From assembly GCA_019749805.1 (NCBI GenBank), contig JAIEPH010000022.1, forward strand, positions 181,874 to 245,873: DNA of 64,000 nt, given 5' to 3'. Below the pieces are notes generated by a model that was not told the DNA's origin, made no database searches, and saw only the letters and a list, made by a program, of their open reading frames with translations. This DNA comes from Mycobacteriaceae bacterium (GTDB taxonomy: Bacteria > Actinomycetota > Actinomycetes > Mycobacteriales > Mycobacteriaceae). The translations under genes and the position numbers were made by a program. Below, one piece after another: positions 43,082 through 53,000 of this stretch (within the stretch, counting starts at the first letter, position 1; each line of letters begins with the position of its first letter).

Positions 43082-43995
43082 GGCGCCCCGGCCGCGAAGT
43101 TCTCCGTCAACGCCTCGGCGACCGGACGCCAGACCGGTTCTGGCAGATCGTGTCCCATGCCGTCGACGACAACATAGCGAGCACCGTCGATGATGCGCGC
43201 CAGGTTGCGCCCGTTGCGCGGCCGAACCATCGGATCCTCCGAGCCGTGGATCACCACCGTCGGCGCCACGATGCTGCGCGTGTATCGAATCAAGCTCCCC
43301 GTGCCCAGGATCGCGTCGAACTGTCGCAACATGCCCTGCGGGTAATCGCTGCGCGCCCGCAGATCCTCTACCCGGCGCCGCAGCTGTTCAACGGGCGGAA
43401 GGAAATTCGGCCCGTTGATGATCGAAATGTTGCGTACCTCCGACGCCAGCCTGTCCTCCCACGGCGCGTCCTTGCCCGGTCCGCCGAACGCCAGCTTGAT
43501 CACCCGCCACCGCGGCAGTGCCGAAAACGCCTTGCCCGAACTCGACATGACGATGCCCAGCGAGCCCACCCGGTCGGGGTGATTGCCCGCGAGCACTTGC
43601 GCGATCATTCCGCCCATCGACGCGCCGACCACGTGAGCGCGCTCGATCTGCAGAAAGTCCAGTAGCGCCTTGGCGTCATCGGCCATGTCGACCAACGTGT
43701 ACGGGACCGCACTACCCCGGCCCACCGCATAGCGGGCCACACGCCGATACACCGATCCCTCGGCGCGGTGGCCGGTCATCTTGGTGGACAGCCCGATGTC
43801 GCGGTGGTCGTACCGGATGACCCGATAGCCGCGCCTGACCAACTGCTCGCAAAAGCCGTCCGGCCACATCAGCAGCTGCGCGCCCACGCCCATGATCAGC
43901 AGAACAGGCGGAGCTTCAGGGTTGCCGGAGTCGCCGAGTTCCTCGTAATAGAGCTCGACTTCCCCGCAGACCGCCGTCCCACTGCGCGTGTGCAT
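43072..43995 (-). CDS. alpha/beta hydrolase, LipG paralogue
   Basis: 307 residues, clearly related to the lipG product at 37814: LLIMGVGAQLLMWPDGFCEQ (residues 32-51), RYDHRDIGLSTKMTG, the nucleophile elbow HVVGASMGGM with Ser126, and DGMGHDLPEPVW near the C-terminus with the catalytic His. Probably a lipid esterase. It lies outside the mmaA cluster, within an accessory island beside DinB genes, so a separate role is likely. Substrate unknown. Confidence 0.82.
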   Translation of the reverse strand: MHTRSGTAVCGEVELYYEELGDSGNPEAPPVLLIMGVGAQLLMWPDGFCEQLVRRGYRVIRYDHRDIGLSTKMTGHRAEGSVYRRVARYAVGRGSAVPYTLVDMADDAKALLDFLQIERAHVVGASMGGMIAQVLAGNHPDRVGSLGIVMSSSGKAFSALPRWRVIKLAFGGPGKDAPWEDRLASEVRNISIINGPNFLPPVEQLRRRVEDLRARSDYPQGMLRQFDAILGTGSLIRYTRSIVAPTVVIHGSEDPMVRPRNGRNLARIIDGARYVVVDGMGHDLPEPVWRPVAEALTENFAAGAPQE

Positions 43996-44004
43996 TCCTC
44001 GAGA

Positions 44005-44613
44005 CTAGGTCGCGGCGTCCTGACGCGGCCTCCATCGCTTGATGAAGTCGGTCTCCGGCCATTCCTCGTTGGCAGCCATCAGCTCGTACATCGTTGCATT
44101 GTCGATGCTTTCGCGAATGATGTCGGCGTGCCCAGCGTGGCGTGCCAGCTCCTCGATGAGATGCATGGCCACCCAGCGCACCGACCAGTTGTCGATGTCG
44201 TGCGGAAACCACGGCACCTCATGCGGGACGGGAACCAGTGCTCCGAGGTCTGCTTCGGCGAAGACGCGTAGCGTCTCGGCATTCTGCTTGCCCAGCTCGC
44301 TGAGTAAATCGGCAAGTGTTTCGTCGTCGCGCATCACGTACTGGTCGGCATACTCCGCCATGACCTCGTCCATCGGGCGATCGTCGCGCGGTGGCATTTC
44401 CGGCGCCGCGGACGCTCGTTCCGCCCAACCCTTCTGGACGTTGGCGGCGTGCTTGATCAGTCCGCCGATCGACAGCGCGCTGACAGACGGCGTCGATCGC
44501 GCCTGCTCATCGGTCAAGCCGTAGGCCGCCGAAAAGAACGCGTCCTGGTTGAACCGCAGGAACTCGATCAAAGTCTGTCGCTCGTCGGCGGCGGGTGGGG
44601 GCATTCCTGGCAT
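44005..44613 (-). CDS. DinB/DUF664-family protein (first of pair)
   Basis: 202 residues starting at ATG 44613 (MPGMPPPAADERQ). The DinB-like four-helix pattern has metal-binding His candidates in IGGLIKHAANVQKGWAER and MHLIEELARHAGHADIIRES. The family includes mycothiol- and bacillithiol-dependent enzymes and maleylpyruvate isomerases as well as DNA-damage-inducible proteins of unknown function. It starts 2 bases after the second DinB gene's stop, so the two form one operon read away from a WYL regulator. Confidence 0.75.
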   Translation of the reverse strand: MPGMPPPAADERQTLIEFLRFNQDAFFSAAYGLTDEQARSTPSVSALSIGGLIKHAANVQKGWAERASAAPEMPPRDDRPMDEVMAEYADQYVMRDDETLADLLSELGKQNAETLRVFAEADLGALVPVPHEVPWFPHDIDNWSVRWVAMHLIEELARHAGHADIIRESIDNATMYELMAANEEWPETDFIKRWRPRQDAAT

Positions 44614-44615
44614 CG

Positions 44616-45152
44616 CTACTTTCCGTTCTTGTTGGTGTGGACGTAAAGATCTCGGATACAAGCAATTTCGGCGCCGTGGTGGATGACCTCGCGGTTGATG
44701 TGCAGAATAAGCGTGGCCATCGGATAGTCGGCGTACGGCCCCTCCGCGGGACCGCACGGCCGCCACAGGTCATCCTCGGACAGCCCGCGCACGCCCTCGG
44801 TCCAAACTCGATACTGCTCGTCGAGCTGACCAAGAGCCGTTGCGGCGTCAGTGGCGTACGACCAGGTCTCGTAGCTCGCCTCAGGCGCGCCGAAATGGCT
44901 GTGGTTGCGCACGGCGAAGACGCCGATGATCACGTGCGCGAGCCGCCACGCGATCGTCGTGAACGGCGCCGGCTCCGGTGCGGGATATACGAAGTCGACC
45001 CCGCCATCCGGGTGCACGGTCCAGCAGTCCGGCACCGGCTGCCAGAAGTACTCGTCATCGGTCAGCCCTTCCAACCGCGGACGCAGAGCTTGCGTCCAGT
45101 GGAAGTCGAGCTGGAACGCCAACTCCGTGGTCATGTTCGTCGTCATGTTCAT
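44616..45152 (-). CDS. DinB-family protein (second of pair)
   Basis: 178 residues starting at ATG 45152 (MNMTTNMTTELAFQ). DinB features: LDFHWTQALRPRLEGLTDDE, then FTTIAWRLAHVIIGVFAVRN and MATLILHINREVIHHGAEIA with the His residues expected to hold a metal. It is the promoter-proximal gene and is divergent from the WYL regulator, with a perfect inverted repeat between them. A thiol-dependent transferase or similar stress enzyme is possible; no substrate is evident. Confidence 0.75.
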   Translation of the reverse strand: MNMTTNMTTELAFQLDFHWTQALRPRLEGLTDDEYFWQPVPDCWTVHPDGGVDFVYPAPEPAPFTTIAWRLAHVIIGVFAVRNHSHFGAPEASYETWSYATDAATALGQLDEQYRVWTEGVRGLSEDDLWRPCGPAEGPYADYPMATLILHINREVIHHGAEIACIRDLYVHTNKNGK

Positions 45153-45172
45153 ACGACTACCCTGAATCGCAT

Positions 45173-45193
45173 ATAGGACAGATTCGGTCCTAT
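45173..45193. promoter_or_regulatory. operator ATAGGAC-N7-GTCCTAT in the DinB/WYL divergent promoter
   Basis: A perfect 7-bp inverted repeat with a 7-base spacer in the 62-bp gap between the divergent genes. It is the likely binding site of the WYL regulator and would control both directions. Confidence 0.65.
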
Positions 45194-45214
45194 GACTACG
45201 ACAGAGTCGACGAC

Positions 45215-46171
45215 ATGGCGGAGACGACCAGCAGGGTGCTGCAGCTCCTTGGGTTGCTGCAGTCGCGGCGGGTGTGGACCGGCGAAGAGCTCGCCGGGCG
45301 GCTCGGCGTGACGACCCGCAGCGTCCGCCGCGACGTCGACCGACTGCGTGACCTGGGCTATCCGGTGCACGCCAGCAAGGGCCACGGCGGGGGCTATCAA
45401 CTGGGCGCGGGCGCCGCATTGCCTCCGTTGCTGCTCGATCCCGACGAGGCCGTCGCGATGGCCGTATGCCTCCGGCTCGCGGCGGGCGGCACGGTCGCCG
45501 GCGTCGGCGAGTCCGCCCTGCGGGCGCTGAGCAAGCTCGATCAGGTGATGCCGTCGCGGCTGCGGTCCCAGGTTGCCGCGGTGCACGACGCCACCGTCAC
45601 GCTGACCTCGCCATCCTCCACCGAAGCCGTCGAACCCGACGTCTTGATGACGCTGGCGCGCGCGTCCCGCGACCGGGAGCACGTGACCTGTGGCTACGTC
45701 GACATTCGCGGCAATGCGACCCAACGACGGTTGGAGCCGTACCAACTGGTGACGACCGGCAAGCGCTGGTACCTGCTGGCCTACGACCGCGACAAGCAGG
45801 ACTGGCGCAGCCTGCGACTGGACCGCATGGCCGACGTCCGCGCGCTCGGCAGCACGTTCCGCGCCCGCGACGCACCGGATGCCGCGGCATACGTTCAGAA
45901 GTCGATCAGCAGCTCGCCGTACCGCTACGTGGCGCGGGTTCGCTTCCACGCACCAGAAGAAGCCCTGGCGCAACACTTCTCACCGGCATCGGTGAGCATC
46001 GAAGCCGACGGTCCCGACGCCTGCATCGTCACCACGGGAGCCGACGACCCCGAACGGATGATCTTCTACTTTGCCACCGTCGGCCCAGACTTCGAAGTGC
46101 TCGAACCGCCGGAGGTGGTGCGCGCGGTCGACGTCGTCGCGCAACGACTGCTCCGCGCCGGACGGCAGTAG
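45215..46171 (+). CDS. WYL-domain helix-turn-helix transcriptional regulator
   Basis: 318 residues starting at ATG 45215 (MAETTSRVLQLLGLLQSRR). N-terminal HTH_11: VWTGEELAGRLGVTTRSVRR, then DVDRLRDLGYPVHASKGHGG. The WYL domain lies at about 160-225 (RRLEPYQLVTTGKRWYLLAY and LRLDRMADVRALGSTF); the WYL triplet itself reads WYL. The C-terminal WCX-like extension is present. WYL proteins bind nucleic acid or nucleotides and often respond to DNA damage. Divergent from the two DinB genes. Confidence 0.87.
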   Translation: MAETTSRVLQLLGLLQSRRVWTGEELAGRLGVTTRSVRRDVDRLRDLGYPVHASKGHGGGYQLGAGAALPPLLLDPDEAVAMAVCLRLAAGGTVAGVGESALRALSKLDQVMPSRLRSQVAAVHDATVTLTSPSSTEAVEPDVLMTLARASRDREHVTCGYVDIRGNATQRRLEPYQLVTTGKRWYLLAYDRDKQDWRSLRLDRMADVRALGSTFRARDAPDAAAYVQKSISSSPYRYVARVRFHAPEEALAQHFSPASVSIEADGPDACIVTTGADDPERMIFYFATVGPDFEVLEPPEVVRAVDVVAQRLLRAGRQ

Positions 46172-46215
46172 TTCCATATTGGTATTGCGCTGGGCAGAGA
46201 GTCCCAATTCGATGG

Positions 46216-46221
46216 TAATTT
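46216..46221 (+). promoter_or_regulatory. -10 element TAATTT of a likely leaderless vapB transcript
   Basis: TAATTT matches TANNNT and ends 6 bases before the ATG at 46228; TATTGG and CCAAT half-sites flank it and could be the toxin-antitoxin operator. Confidence 0.5.
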
Positions 46222-46227
46222 GGTGCC

Positions 46228-46473
46228 ATGCGCGTGACAGTGGACCGAGTGGGGCGGGTGGTGATCCCGAAGGCTCTGCGCGTTGCGCTGGGAATCACAC
46301 CGGATACCGAGCTCGAACTCATTCCAGATGGGTCCGGGCTCAGGATCGAACCCGTCGGCCGGCAACAGCGCGCGATCGACAACCGTGACGGGCTGCCGAT
46401 ACTCGGCACCGTCGAGGGTGCTGTCCTGACCGATGACGACGTCCGTCGTCTTCGCGATGACGCCCAGCGGTGA
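46228..46473 (+). CDS. AbrB/MazE-type antitoxin (VapB)
   Basis: 81 residues. The SpoVT-AbrB swapped-hairpin domain is clear: MRVTVDRVGRVVIPKALRVA, then LGITPDTELELIPDGSGLRI. The C-terminal tail (about 50-81) would bind the toxin. It overlaps the PIN toxin gene by 17 bases, the classical vapBC arrangement, and would repress its own promoter. Likely leaderless mRNA. Confidence 0.85.
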   Translation: MRVTVDRVGRVVIPKALRVALGITPDTELELIPDGSGLRIEPVGRQQRAIDNRDGLPILGTVEGAVLTDDDVRRLRDDAQR

Positions 46474-46879
46474 CCTCTGGGCGTGCGACACCAGCGTCGC
46501 CGTCGCCGCACTGGATCCGTCCCACGAAGCGCATCCGGTCTGTCGGCGCGCCCTTGTCGAGCTGCGTCCTGCACTTGCCGGGCATGCCGTGTTCGAGACC
46601 TATTCGGTGCTGACCCGGTTACCGATACCGCTGCGCCTCAGTGCCGGTCAGGCGGCGTCGGTTTTGGCCGCCGCGTTCCCGGACGACTGCTGGCTCGACG
46701 TCGAGGGAACACGCGATCTTCGAGGGCGACTGGCGCGGCTCGATATCGTCGGGGGGTCGGTCTACGACGCCTTGGTGGGCCACGCCGCCGTCACGAATCA
46801 CCGTGCCCTGCTCACTCGTGACCGTAGGGCTGAGCGCACGTACCGCTCACTCGGCGTGGAGTACCGGTTCCTGGACTGA
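46457..46879 (+). CDS. PIN-domain toxin (VapC)
   Basis: 140 residues starting at ATG 46457 inside the antitoxin gene. PIN acidic residues: ACDTSVAVAALDP (first Asp), AVFETYSVLTRLP (Glu), and GSVYDALVGHAAV plus LLTRDRRAERTY (later Asp residues). VapC toxins cut tRNA or rRNA when the antitoxin is lost. All expected acidic residues are present, so the toxin looks active. The target RNA cannot be inferred. Confidence 0.85.
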   Translation: MTPSGDLWACDTSVAVAALDPSHEAHPVCRRALVELRPALAGHAVFETYSVLTRLPIPLRLSAGQAASVLAAAFPDDCWLDVEGTRDLRGRLARLDIVGGSVYDALVGHAAVTNHRALLTRDRRAERTYRSLGVEYRFLD

Positions 46880-46947
46880 GGCGCGCGCCTGATCCGAAGC
46901 CTCGGCCGGCTTGACTCTCTCCCCACGGGAGACCCCATCGTCGAGGC

Positions 46948-47838
46948 ATGACAATCGACAAGCAACAGATGCCGACGTCGCGGGACGAGTTGCCTGCACC
47001 CAAGACATGGTTCATCACCGGCGGCACCCCGGGCGGGTTCGGCATGGCCTTCGCCGAAGCTGCGCTCGAGATCGGCGACCAAGTCGTGCTCACCGCACGT
47101 CGACCCGACGAATTGCGTTCGTGGACAGAGGCTTACGGGGAACGCGCATTCGTCGTACCCCTCGACGTGACCGATGCCGAGCAGGTTCAGGAGGCAGTAC
47201 GGGCGGCCGAGGCGCACTTCGGTGGCATCGACGTGCTGGTCAACAACGCAGGCCGCGGCTGGTACGGATCGATCGAAGGTATGGACGAGGCCGCCGTGCG
47301 GGCGATGTTCGACCTGAACTTCTTCGGCATGCTCTCGGTCATCCGGGCGGTTCTGCCGGGTATGCGCGCCCGCGGCAGCGGGTGGATCGTCAACATGTCG
47401 TCGGTGGCGGGTCTGCTTGGGGCGGTCGGGTTCGGCTACTACAGCGCCACCAAGTTCGCCGTCGAAGCTGTCACCGAAGTGCTTCGGGAAGAGGTTGCGC
47501 CGCAGGGCATCCGCGTGCTGGCCGTCGAGCCGGGGGCGTTTCGCACCCGGGCCTATGCCGGCTTCGCCGACGAACCGATCACCGAGACCATCACCGAGTA
47601 CCGGTCCATGTTGGAGCAGGTGCGCCAAGGGTTCATCGACCAGAACGGCGCGCAGCCGGGGGATCCGATGCGGGGCGCACGTGCGGTGATCGCCGCGATG
47701 GCCCAGGAACATCCGCCCCGGCGGTTGGTGCTCGGCAGCGACGCGTTCGACGTCGTGGACGCCTCCCTGGAGCAGAATCTGGCCGACATCCGGTCGAGCG
47801 AAACACTCTCGCGCGGAGCCGATTTTCCCGATGCCTAG
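46948..47838 (+). CDS. short-chain dehydrogenase/reductase
   Basis: 296 residues of the classical SDR type. NAD(P) motif TWFITGGTPGGFGMAFAEAA (TGGxxGxG), NNAGRGWYGSIEGM, the catalytic Ser in VNMSSVAGLLG and the YSATK motif (GYYSATKFAVEAVTEVL). The Arg in TARRPDELRSW suggests NADPH preference. Substrate unknown; the order is typical of SDRs that reduce carbonyls with a strongly conserved C-terminal VEPGAFRTRAY. It is convergent with the MerR gene, overlapping by 4 bases. Confidence 0.85.
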   Translation: MTIDKQQMPTSRDELPAPKTWFITGGTPGGFGMAFAEAALEIGDQVVLTARRPDELRSWTEAYGERAFVVPLDVTDAEQVQEAVRAAEAHFGGIDVLVNNAGRGWYGSIEGMDEAAVRAMFDLNFFGMLSVIRAVLPGMRARGSGWIVNMSSVAGLLGAVGFGYYSATKFAVEAVTEVLREEVAPQGIRVLAVEPGAFRTRAYAGFADEPITETITEYRSMLEQVRQGFIDQNGAQPGDPMRGARAVIAAMAQEHPPRRLVLGSDAFDVVDASLEQNLADIRSSETLSRGADFPDA

Positions 47839-48653
47839 TTGGCACTCGGGGTGAGCCGGAACACCGGCCAGCCGATCTCGGTACGCCACTGTGCCGAGTC
47901 GGCGGTGTCGCGTGGCCCCACCGTGTAGACCTCGTGAATGGGGCCGTCCACCGCCAGCGCGTGCGTGACCACCCAGGTCCCGAGGCGACCGTAGGTGACA
48001 TTGATGTCGTCGTGTGGACCGGGATGAACCGTGACAGCGAGTTCGGCGGCGGGCAGCTCGACGACCCCGATCCGGCCGGATGGGCGGGGTGCTCGAACCG
48101 GCCGGTAGACGGTCATCTCTCCGGCGCCGTCGGTGAACAATTCGTTGGCGTAATGCCCGCCGGGCGGTCCCGTCCGCTCCGCGGATGAAAACCCCGCATC
48201 CAACTCGGCCATCGCGGAGTCGTACCACTCCAACGAATCATCCAGTTGCACATGATCTTTGATGGCGACGACGGTGCGCGCCAGCGCAGATTTCAGCTCG
48301 ACGTCGAACTCGTCGGCGTCGGGGCGCAGCAACCGGCGCAGCGACACCACGGCCGCCTGGGTGCGGTCCAGCTCGGCTTCGAGACGGCGCAGATGACCCG
48401 CGATCACCTCGGCGCGCTGCTGCGGATCGCCCGCGGAGAGGATGGACTCGACCTCGGCCAGGGGTACGTCGAGCTGCCGCAGCTGGTAGATCACCTGCGC
48501 GGTCGGGATCTGCTCGGGTGTGTAATACCGGTAGCCCGTCGACGGGTCGACGGTGTCCGGCTCCAGGAGTCCGGCCGCGTGGTAGCGCCGCAACGTCCGC
48601 ACGCTCAAGCGCGTCAACGTGGCGAAGTCCCCGATGGTCAACCCTGAGCGCAT
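47835..48653 (-). CDS. MerR-family regulator with GyrI-like effector domain
   Basis: 272 residues from ATG 48653. MerR helix-turn-helix (GLTIGDFATLTRLSVRTLRR, YHAAGLLEPDTVDPSTGYRY) and a long dimerisation helix with ELDRTQAAVVSLRRLL, then a C-terminal GyrI-like ligand domain (VVELPAAELAVTVHPGPHDD). This domain pair is that of BmrR/TipA-like drug-sensing activators. No adjacent exporter is visible; the neighbouring SDR gene is a possible target. The 48653 ATG is preferred to a much longer frame that extends through the next gene. Confidence 0.82.
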   Translation of the reverse strand: MRSGLTIGDFATLTRLSVRTLRRYHAAGLLEPDTVDPSTGYRYYTPEQIPTAQVIYQLRQLDVPLAEVESILSAGDPQQRAEVIAGHLRRLEAELDRTQAAVVSLRRLLRPDADEFDVELKSALARTVVAIKDHVQLDDSLEWYDSAMAELDAGFSSAERTGPPGGHYANELFTDGAGEMTVYRPVRAPRPSGRIGVVELPAAELAVTVHPGPHDDINVTYGRLGTWVVTHALAVDGPIHEVYTVGPRDTADSAQWRTEIGWPVFRLTPSAN

Positions 48654-48679
48654 GTGAGTGAACTTAGCCTCGGCCACCG

Positions 48680-49231
48680 TCACAACGTGAGCTCGAGGCG
48701 GTCGGCCAGGAACAGGAAGGCCGTCGCGAAGTCGTTGTCCTTTGTCGCGATTCGCAAATGGTCCCAGTCGAGCTGTTCGCGGACCGCGCGAACGCCAGGT
48801 ATCAGTGCCGCGAAATCGCAGTTGTGCTCGTTGAGTGCGTTGAGCTTCTCGGTCAGGACGTTGGTCGGCGCGAGCACCCGCATCCGGACCGCCAACACGT
48901 CGTGCTCCTCTGCGTCCTCGATCGCCTGCGGCTCGACCGGCACACCGTTGAGACGGTGCAGCACGTCGATGACGAAATCGTCGCCGACGCACGCCTTGAA
49001 CAGCCAGTCCTCAGGCGTTCGCTCGATGTTGAAACCAGCGTCCTTCAGCGTTGCGGCCGCCTTCTCGGTGTCCAGCTCGGCGACGACGAAGTCCACGTCG
49101 TGCACAGGTTCGGGACCGCCGAACACCCACAGCGCGTAGCTGCCGGCCAGCGCGAAGTCCGGACCCTGGGCGCGCAGGGCCGATGCGGCACGTTTCAGTG
49201 CGTCGCGCAGGTCGTCATTTCGTGCGGGCAC
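48680..49231 (-). CDS. nucleotidyltransferase-fold protein
   Basis: 183 residues. The pol-beta-like motif FALAGSYALWVFGGPEPVHD, then VDFVVAEL gives the G[SG]-x-D-x-D signature (HDVDFVV), and FVIDVLHRLNG supplies a third acidic residue. This is the shape of minimal nucleotidyltransferases such as AbiEii and MNT-type proteins, which may add nucleotides to tRNA or proteins. No obvious antitoxin or HEPN partner gene adjoins, so a toxin role is not supported here. It precedes the MerR gene on the same strand. Confidence 0.72.
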   Translation of the reverse strand: MPARNDDLRDALKRAASALRAQGPDFALAGSYALWVFGGPEPVHDVDFVVAELDTEKAAATLKDAGFNIERTPEDWLFKACVGDDFVIDVLHRLNGVPVEPQAIEDAEEHDVLAVRMRVLAPTNVLTEKLNALNEHNCDFAALIPGVRAVREQLDWDHLRIATKDNDFATAFLFLADRLELTL

Positions 49232-49275
49232 GTTTCTCCTGATCGGCAGGGGGCCATTTCGGGTATGGAGTACCC

Positions 49276-50043
49276 ATGCGGATGGCCACCTTCAACATCC
49301 TGCACGGACGCAGCGTTCACGACGGGCTGGTGCACCGCGACCGGCTCGTCGACGCGATCCGGGAAATCGATCCCGACATCCTCGCCTTGCAGGAGGTCGA
49401 CCTCGACCAGCCCCGTTCCGGAATGTCCGATCTGACGGCCGTCGCCGCCATGGCCATGGAGGCGACGAGCCATCGCTTCGTCGCCGCGATCGCGGGTACG
49501 CCCGGCGCAACGTGGATGGCCGCGACGGGCCGCGAGCAGCCCGGCACCGCCGCCTACGGCATCGCCCTGCTGTCGCGCTATCCCGCCGACGCCTGGCAGG
49601 TGGTTCGGTTGCCGCGGATCCCGATGAAGTTCCCGATGTACCTGCGGGGACCCAATCGTGTGCGGGTGGTCAAAGAGGAGCCCAGGGCGGCGGTCCTCGC
49701 CCGGTTGGACACCCCCGTCGGCCCGCTCACCGTCGCCAACACCCACCTGTCGTTCGTGCCCGGCTGGAATCGGCGGCAGCTGCGCCTACTCATGCGCGAC
49801 CTGCACGGCTTCCCGGGCCCGCACGTGCTGATGGGCGATCTGAACATGGTGCCGGCCAAAGTCGGGCGGCTGAGCAAGCTGCGTGCGCTCGGCGAAGCGC
49901 CGACGTTCCCGGCCGACGCGCCCGAGACACAACTCGACCACATCCTGACCGACGACGACGGGCTGTGCGTGGAGCGCTGCGTTGCGCCAAGGCTGTCGAT
50001 ATCGGATCACCGTGCGCTCGTCATCGACATATCGAGGCGCTGA
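49276..50043 (+). CDS. endonuclease/exonuclease/phosphatase (EEP) family hydrolase
   Basis: 255 residues. EEP motifs in order: MRMATFNILHGR (Asn), DILALQEVDLDQPRSG (Glu), VANTHLSFVPG (His), HVLMGDLNMVPAK (Asp-x-Asn) and ISDHRALVID (Asp-His). These form one metal-dependent phosphodiesterase or phosphatase active site. DNA, lipid or sugar phosphate substrates are all possible. It is 17 bases upstream of the alpha-mannosidase gene on the same strand, so they may be co-transcribed. Confidence 0.82.
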   Translation: MRMATFNILHGRSVHDGLVHRDRLVDAIREIDPDILALQEVDLDQPRSGMSDLTAVAAMAMEATSHRFVAAIAGTPGATWMAATGREQPGTAAYGIALLSRYPADAWQVVRLPRIPMKFPMYLRGPNRVRVVKEEPRAAVLARLDTPVGPLTVANTHLSFVPGWNRRQLRLLMRDLHGFPGPHVLMGDLNMVPAKVGRLSKLRALGEAPTFPADAPETQLDHILTDDDGLCVERCVAPRLSISDHRALVIDISRR

Positions 50044-50060
50044 CGCCGTAGGGTTTTGGG

Positions 50061-53000
50061 GTGCACGTGATCTCCGCGGAGTCGACGGAGCTTTTCACCG
50101 GGCCGTCGCATGCGCCGCAGCAACTGGTGCGGGTCGCCTACACCGATGGCGGCGGGAACGTACGCATCGAAGGCGACGGCCTGACCGGGCGCACGCAGGC
50201 GGGTCCCGGCGACGGCATCAGTGAGGTGCCCGTCGTGGTGACCAATCCGACTGTCGGCGAGCAGCGCGACGCGCGGGTGATCGCAGGGGACAGCATCACC
50301 GGGTTCGTGTTCACCGTCGCCGAACCCGGCTGGACGATGCACATGATCAGCCACTTCCACTACGACCCGGTGTGGTGGAACACCCAGGCGGCTTATACCA
50401 GCGTGTGGACCGAAGACCCGCCCGGGCGCTGCCGGCAGACCAACGGCTTCGACCTCGTACGCGCCCATCTCGAGATGGCACGCCGTGAACCCGAATACAA
50501 GTTCGTGCTCGCCGAGGTCGACTACCTCAAGCCGTTCTGGGACACCCACCCCGAGGAGCGTGCCGACCTGCGCAGGTTCATCGCCGACGGCCGGGTCGAG
50601 ATCATGGGCGGCACCTACAACGAACCCAACACCAATCTGACCAGTCCCGAAACCACCATCCGGAACTTCGTGCACGGCATCGGTTTTCAGCGCGACATAC
50701 TCGGCGCCGACCCGGCGACCGCGTGGCAGCTCGACGCCTTCGGACACGACCCCCAGTTTCCGGGCATGGCCGCCGACGCCGGGCTGACCTCGAGTTCCTG
50801 GGCGCGTGGGCCGCACCACCAGTGGGGCCCGATGGCCGGCGGCGGCGACCCCGAGCGCATGCAGTTCAACAGCGAGTTCGAGTGGATCGCTCCGTCGGGG
50901 CGCGGACTGCTCACCCATTACATGCCCGCGCACTACGCCGCGGGGTGGTGGATGGATTCGGCGGCGACGCTCGAGGAGGCTGAGGCCGCAACGTACGAAC
51001 TCTTCACGGGTCTGAAGAAGGTGGCGCTCACGCGCAACGTGCTGCTGCCCGTCGGCACCGACTACACGCCGCCGAACAAATGGGTCACCGAGATCCACCG
51101 GGACTGGAATGCGCGCTACACGTGGCCGAAGTTCGTGTGCGCGTTGCCCAACGAGTTCTTCGCCGCGGTGCGCGACGAGCTCACGGAGCGCGGGGTCGAC
51201 GCCTCACCGCAGACGCGCGACATGAACCCGATCTACACCGGTTGCCACGTCTCCTACATCGACACCAAACAGGCCAACCGGGCGACTGAGGACGCGGTGC
51301 TCGACGCCGAGAAGTTCGCGGTGTTCGCCGGTCTGCTCGGCGGTGCGACGTACCCCGACGCAACCCTGGCCAAGGCGTGGGTGCAGCTCGTCTACGGCGC
51401 ACACCACGATGCGATCACCGGCTCGGAATCCGATCAGGTCTATCTCGACCTGCTGACGGGGTGGCGCGACGCGTACGAACTCGGTACGACGATCCGCGAC
51501 AACGCGCTGGCACTGCTGTCGCGTGCCGTCGACGGAAGCGTGGTCGTCTGGAACGCGTTGGCGCACAAACGCAGTGACATCGTGACGGCCCGGTTCGACG
51601 GGCCCGTCGGCCCCGGTGTGCAGGTGTTCGACTCCGACGGCGCCGAGCTGCCCGTCCACGTCGAACATGGGGGACAGGTGGTCCGCTGGCTCGCGCGCGA
51701 CGTGCCGTCGCTGGGGTGGCAGTCCTACCAATTGACGCCGGGCTCGGGCTCCGACGACTGGAAGCCGTTGGACGGGAACGAGATCAGCAACGGCCACTAT
51801 CGCCTTCGCGTCGACCCCGAACGTGGCGGTGGGGTGGACTCGCTGATCGAGACCGCTTCCGAACGCGAGTTGATCGCCGACGGGAAGGTCGGCAACGAAC
51901 TCGCGGTCTACGACGAATACCCCGCGCATCCGGAGGCCGGCGAAGGCCCATGGCATCTGCTGCCGAAGGGGCCCGTCGTCTGCTCGTCGGCGGGCCGAGC
52001 CGAGATCCAGGCCTACCGCGGCCCTCTCGGTGAGCGGCTGGTCGTGACGGGCCGCATCGGGGTTCTGTTGCGCTACAAGCAGACTCTGACGTTGTGGCGT
52101 GATGTCGCGCGGGTCGAGTGCAGCACGACCGTCGACGAGTTCACCGGCGAAGACCGCCTGCTGCGGCTGCGCTGGCCGTGTCCGGTGCCGGGCGCGCTAC
52201 CGGTCAGCGAGGTCGGAGATGCGGTGATCGGGCGCGGGTTCGGCCTGCTGCACGACAGGGGCGAGGAATCGGCCGTCGACGCCGCTGTACATCCGTGGAC
52301 TCTGGACAACCCGGCGTACGGCTGGTTCGGCCTGTCGTCTGCCGTGCGGATCCGGGTCGGTGACGGTGTGCGCGCGATATCGGTGGCCGAGGTCGTGTCC
52401 CCGACGGAGTCGGCGTCGGCACCGCTGGCGCGCCCGCTGATGGTCGCGCTCGCACGTGCGGGCGTCACCGCGACGTGCAGCGGCGCCGACCGCCCGCGCT
52501 ACGGCGACCTCGGCGTGGACTCCAACCTGCCGGATGCCCGCATCGCGCTCGGCGGCCCTGACGAGAACGCCTTCACCGCAGCGGTTTTAGCCGATGCGGA
52601 CGCCGTCTACCGCGAAGAGCTGGAGCGCCAGTTGCAGGCGAGCGGCCGGGCCAGAGTCTGGGTGCCCGCCAACGCGCCGCTTGCCGACCATTGGGTGCCT
52701 GGCGCGGATCTCCGTCCGGTGCGGGCGCTGCCGGTGCTCGTCGTCGCCGGATCGGAACTCGAGGTTGCCGTGGAGTCGGTGGTCGAGGACCTCGCCGACT
52801 TCGAGATCGCCGTCGACCAGAACGCGCCCACCGGTCTGCAACCGTTCGAGGCGCGTACCGTCGCGGTGCTCAACCGCGGAATACCGGGATTCGCCGTCGA
52901 TTCGGACGGCACGCTGCACACGTCGCTGATGCGCTCGTGCTCCGGTTGGCCGTCGGGAACCTGGATCGACCCGCCGCGGCGCACCGCACCCGACGGCTCC

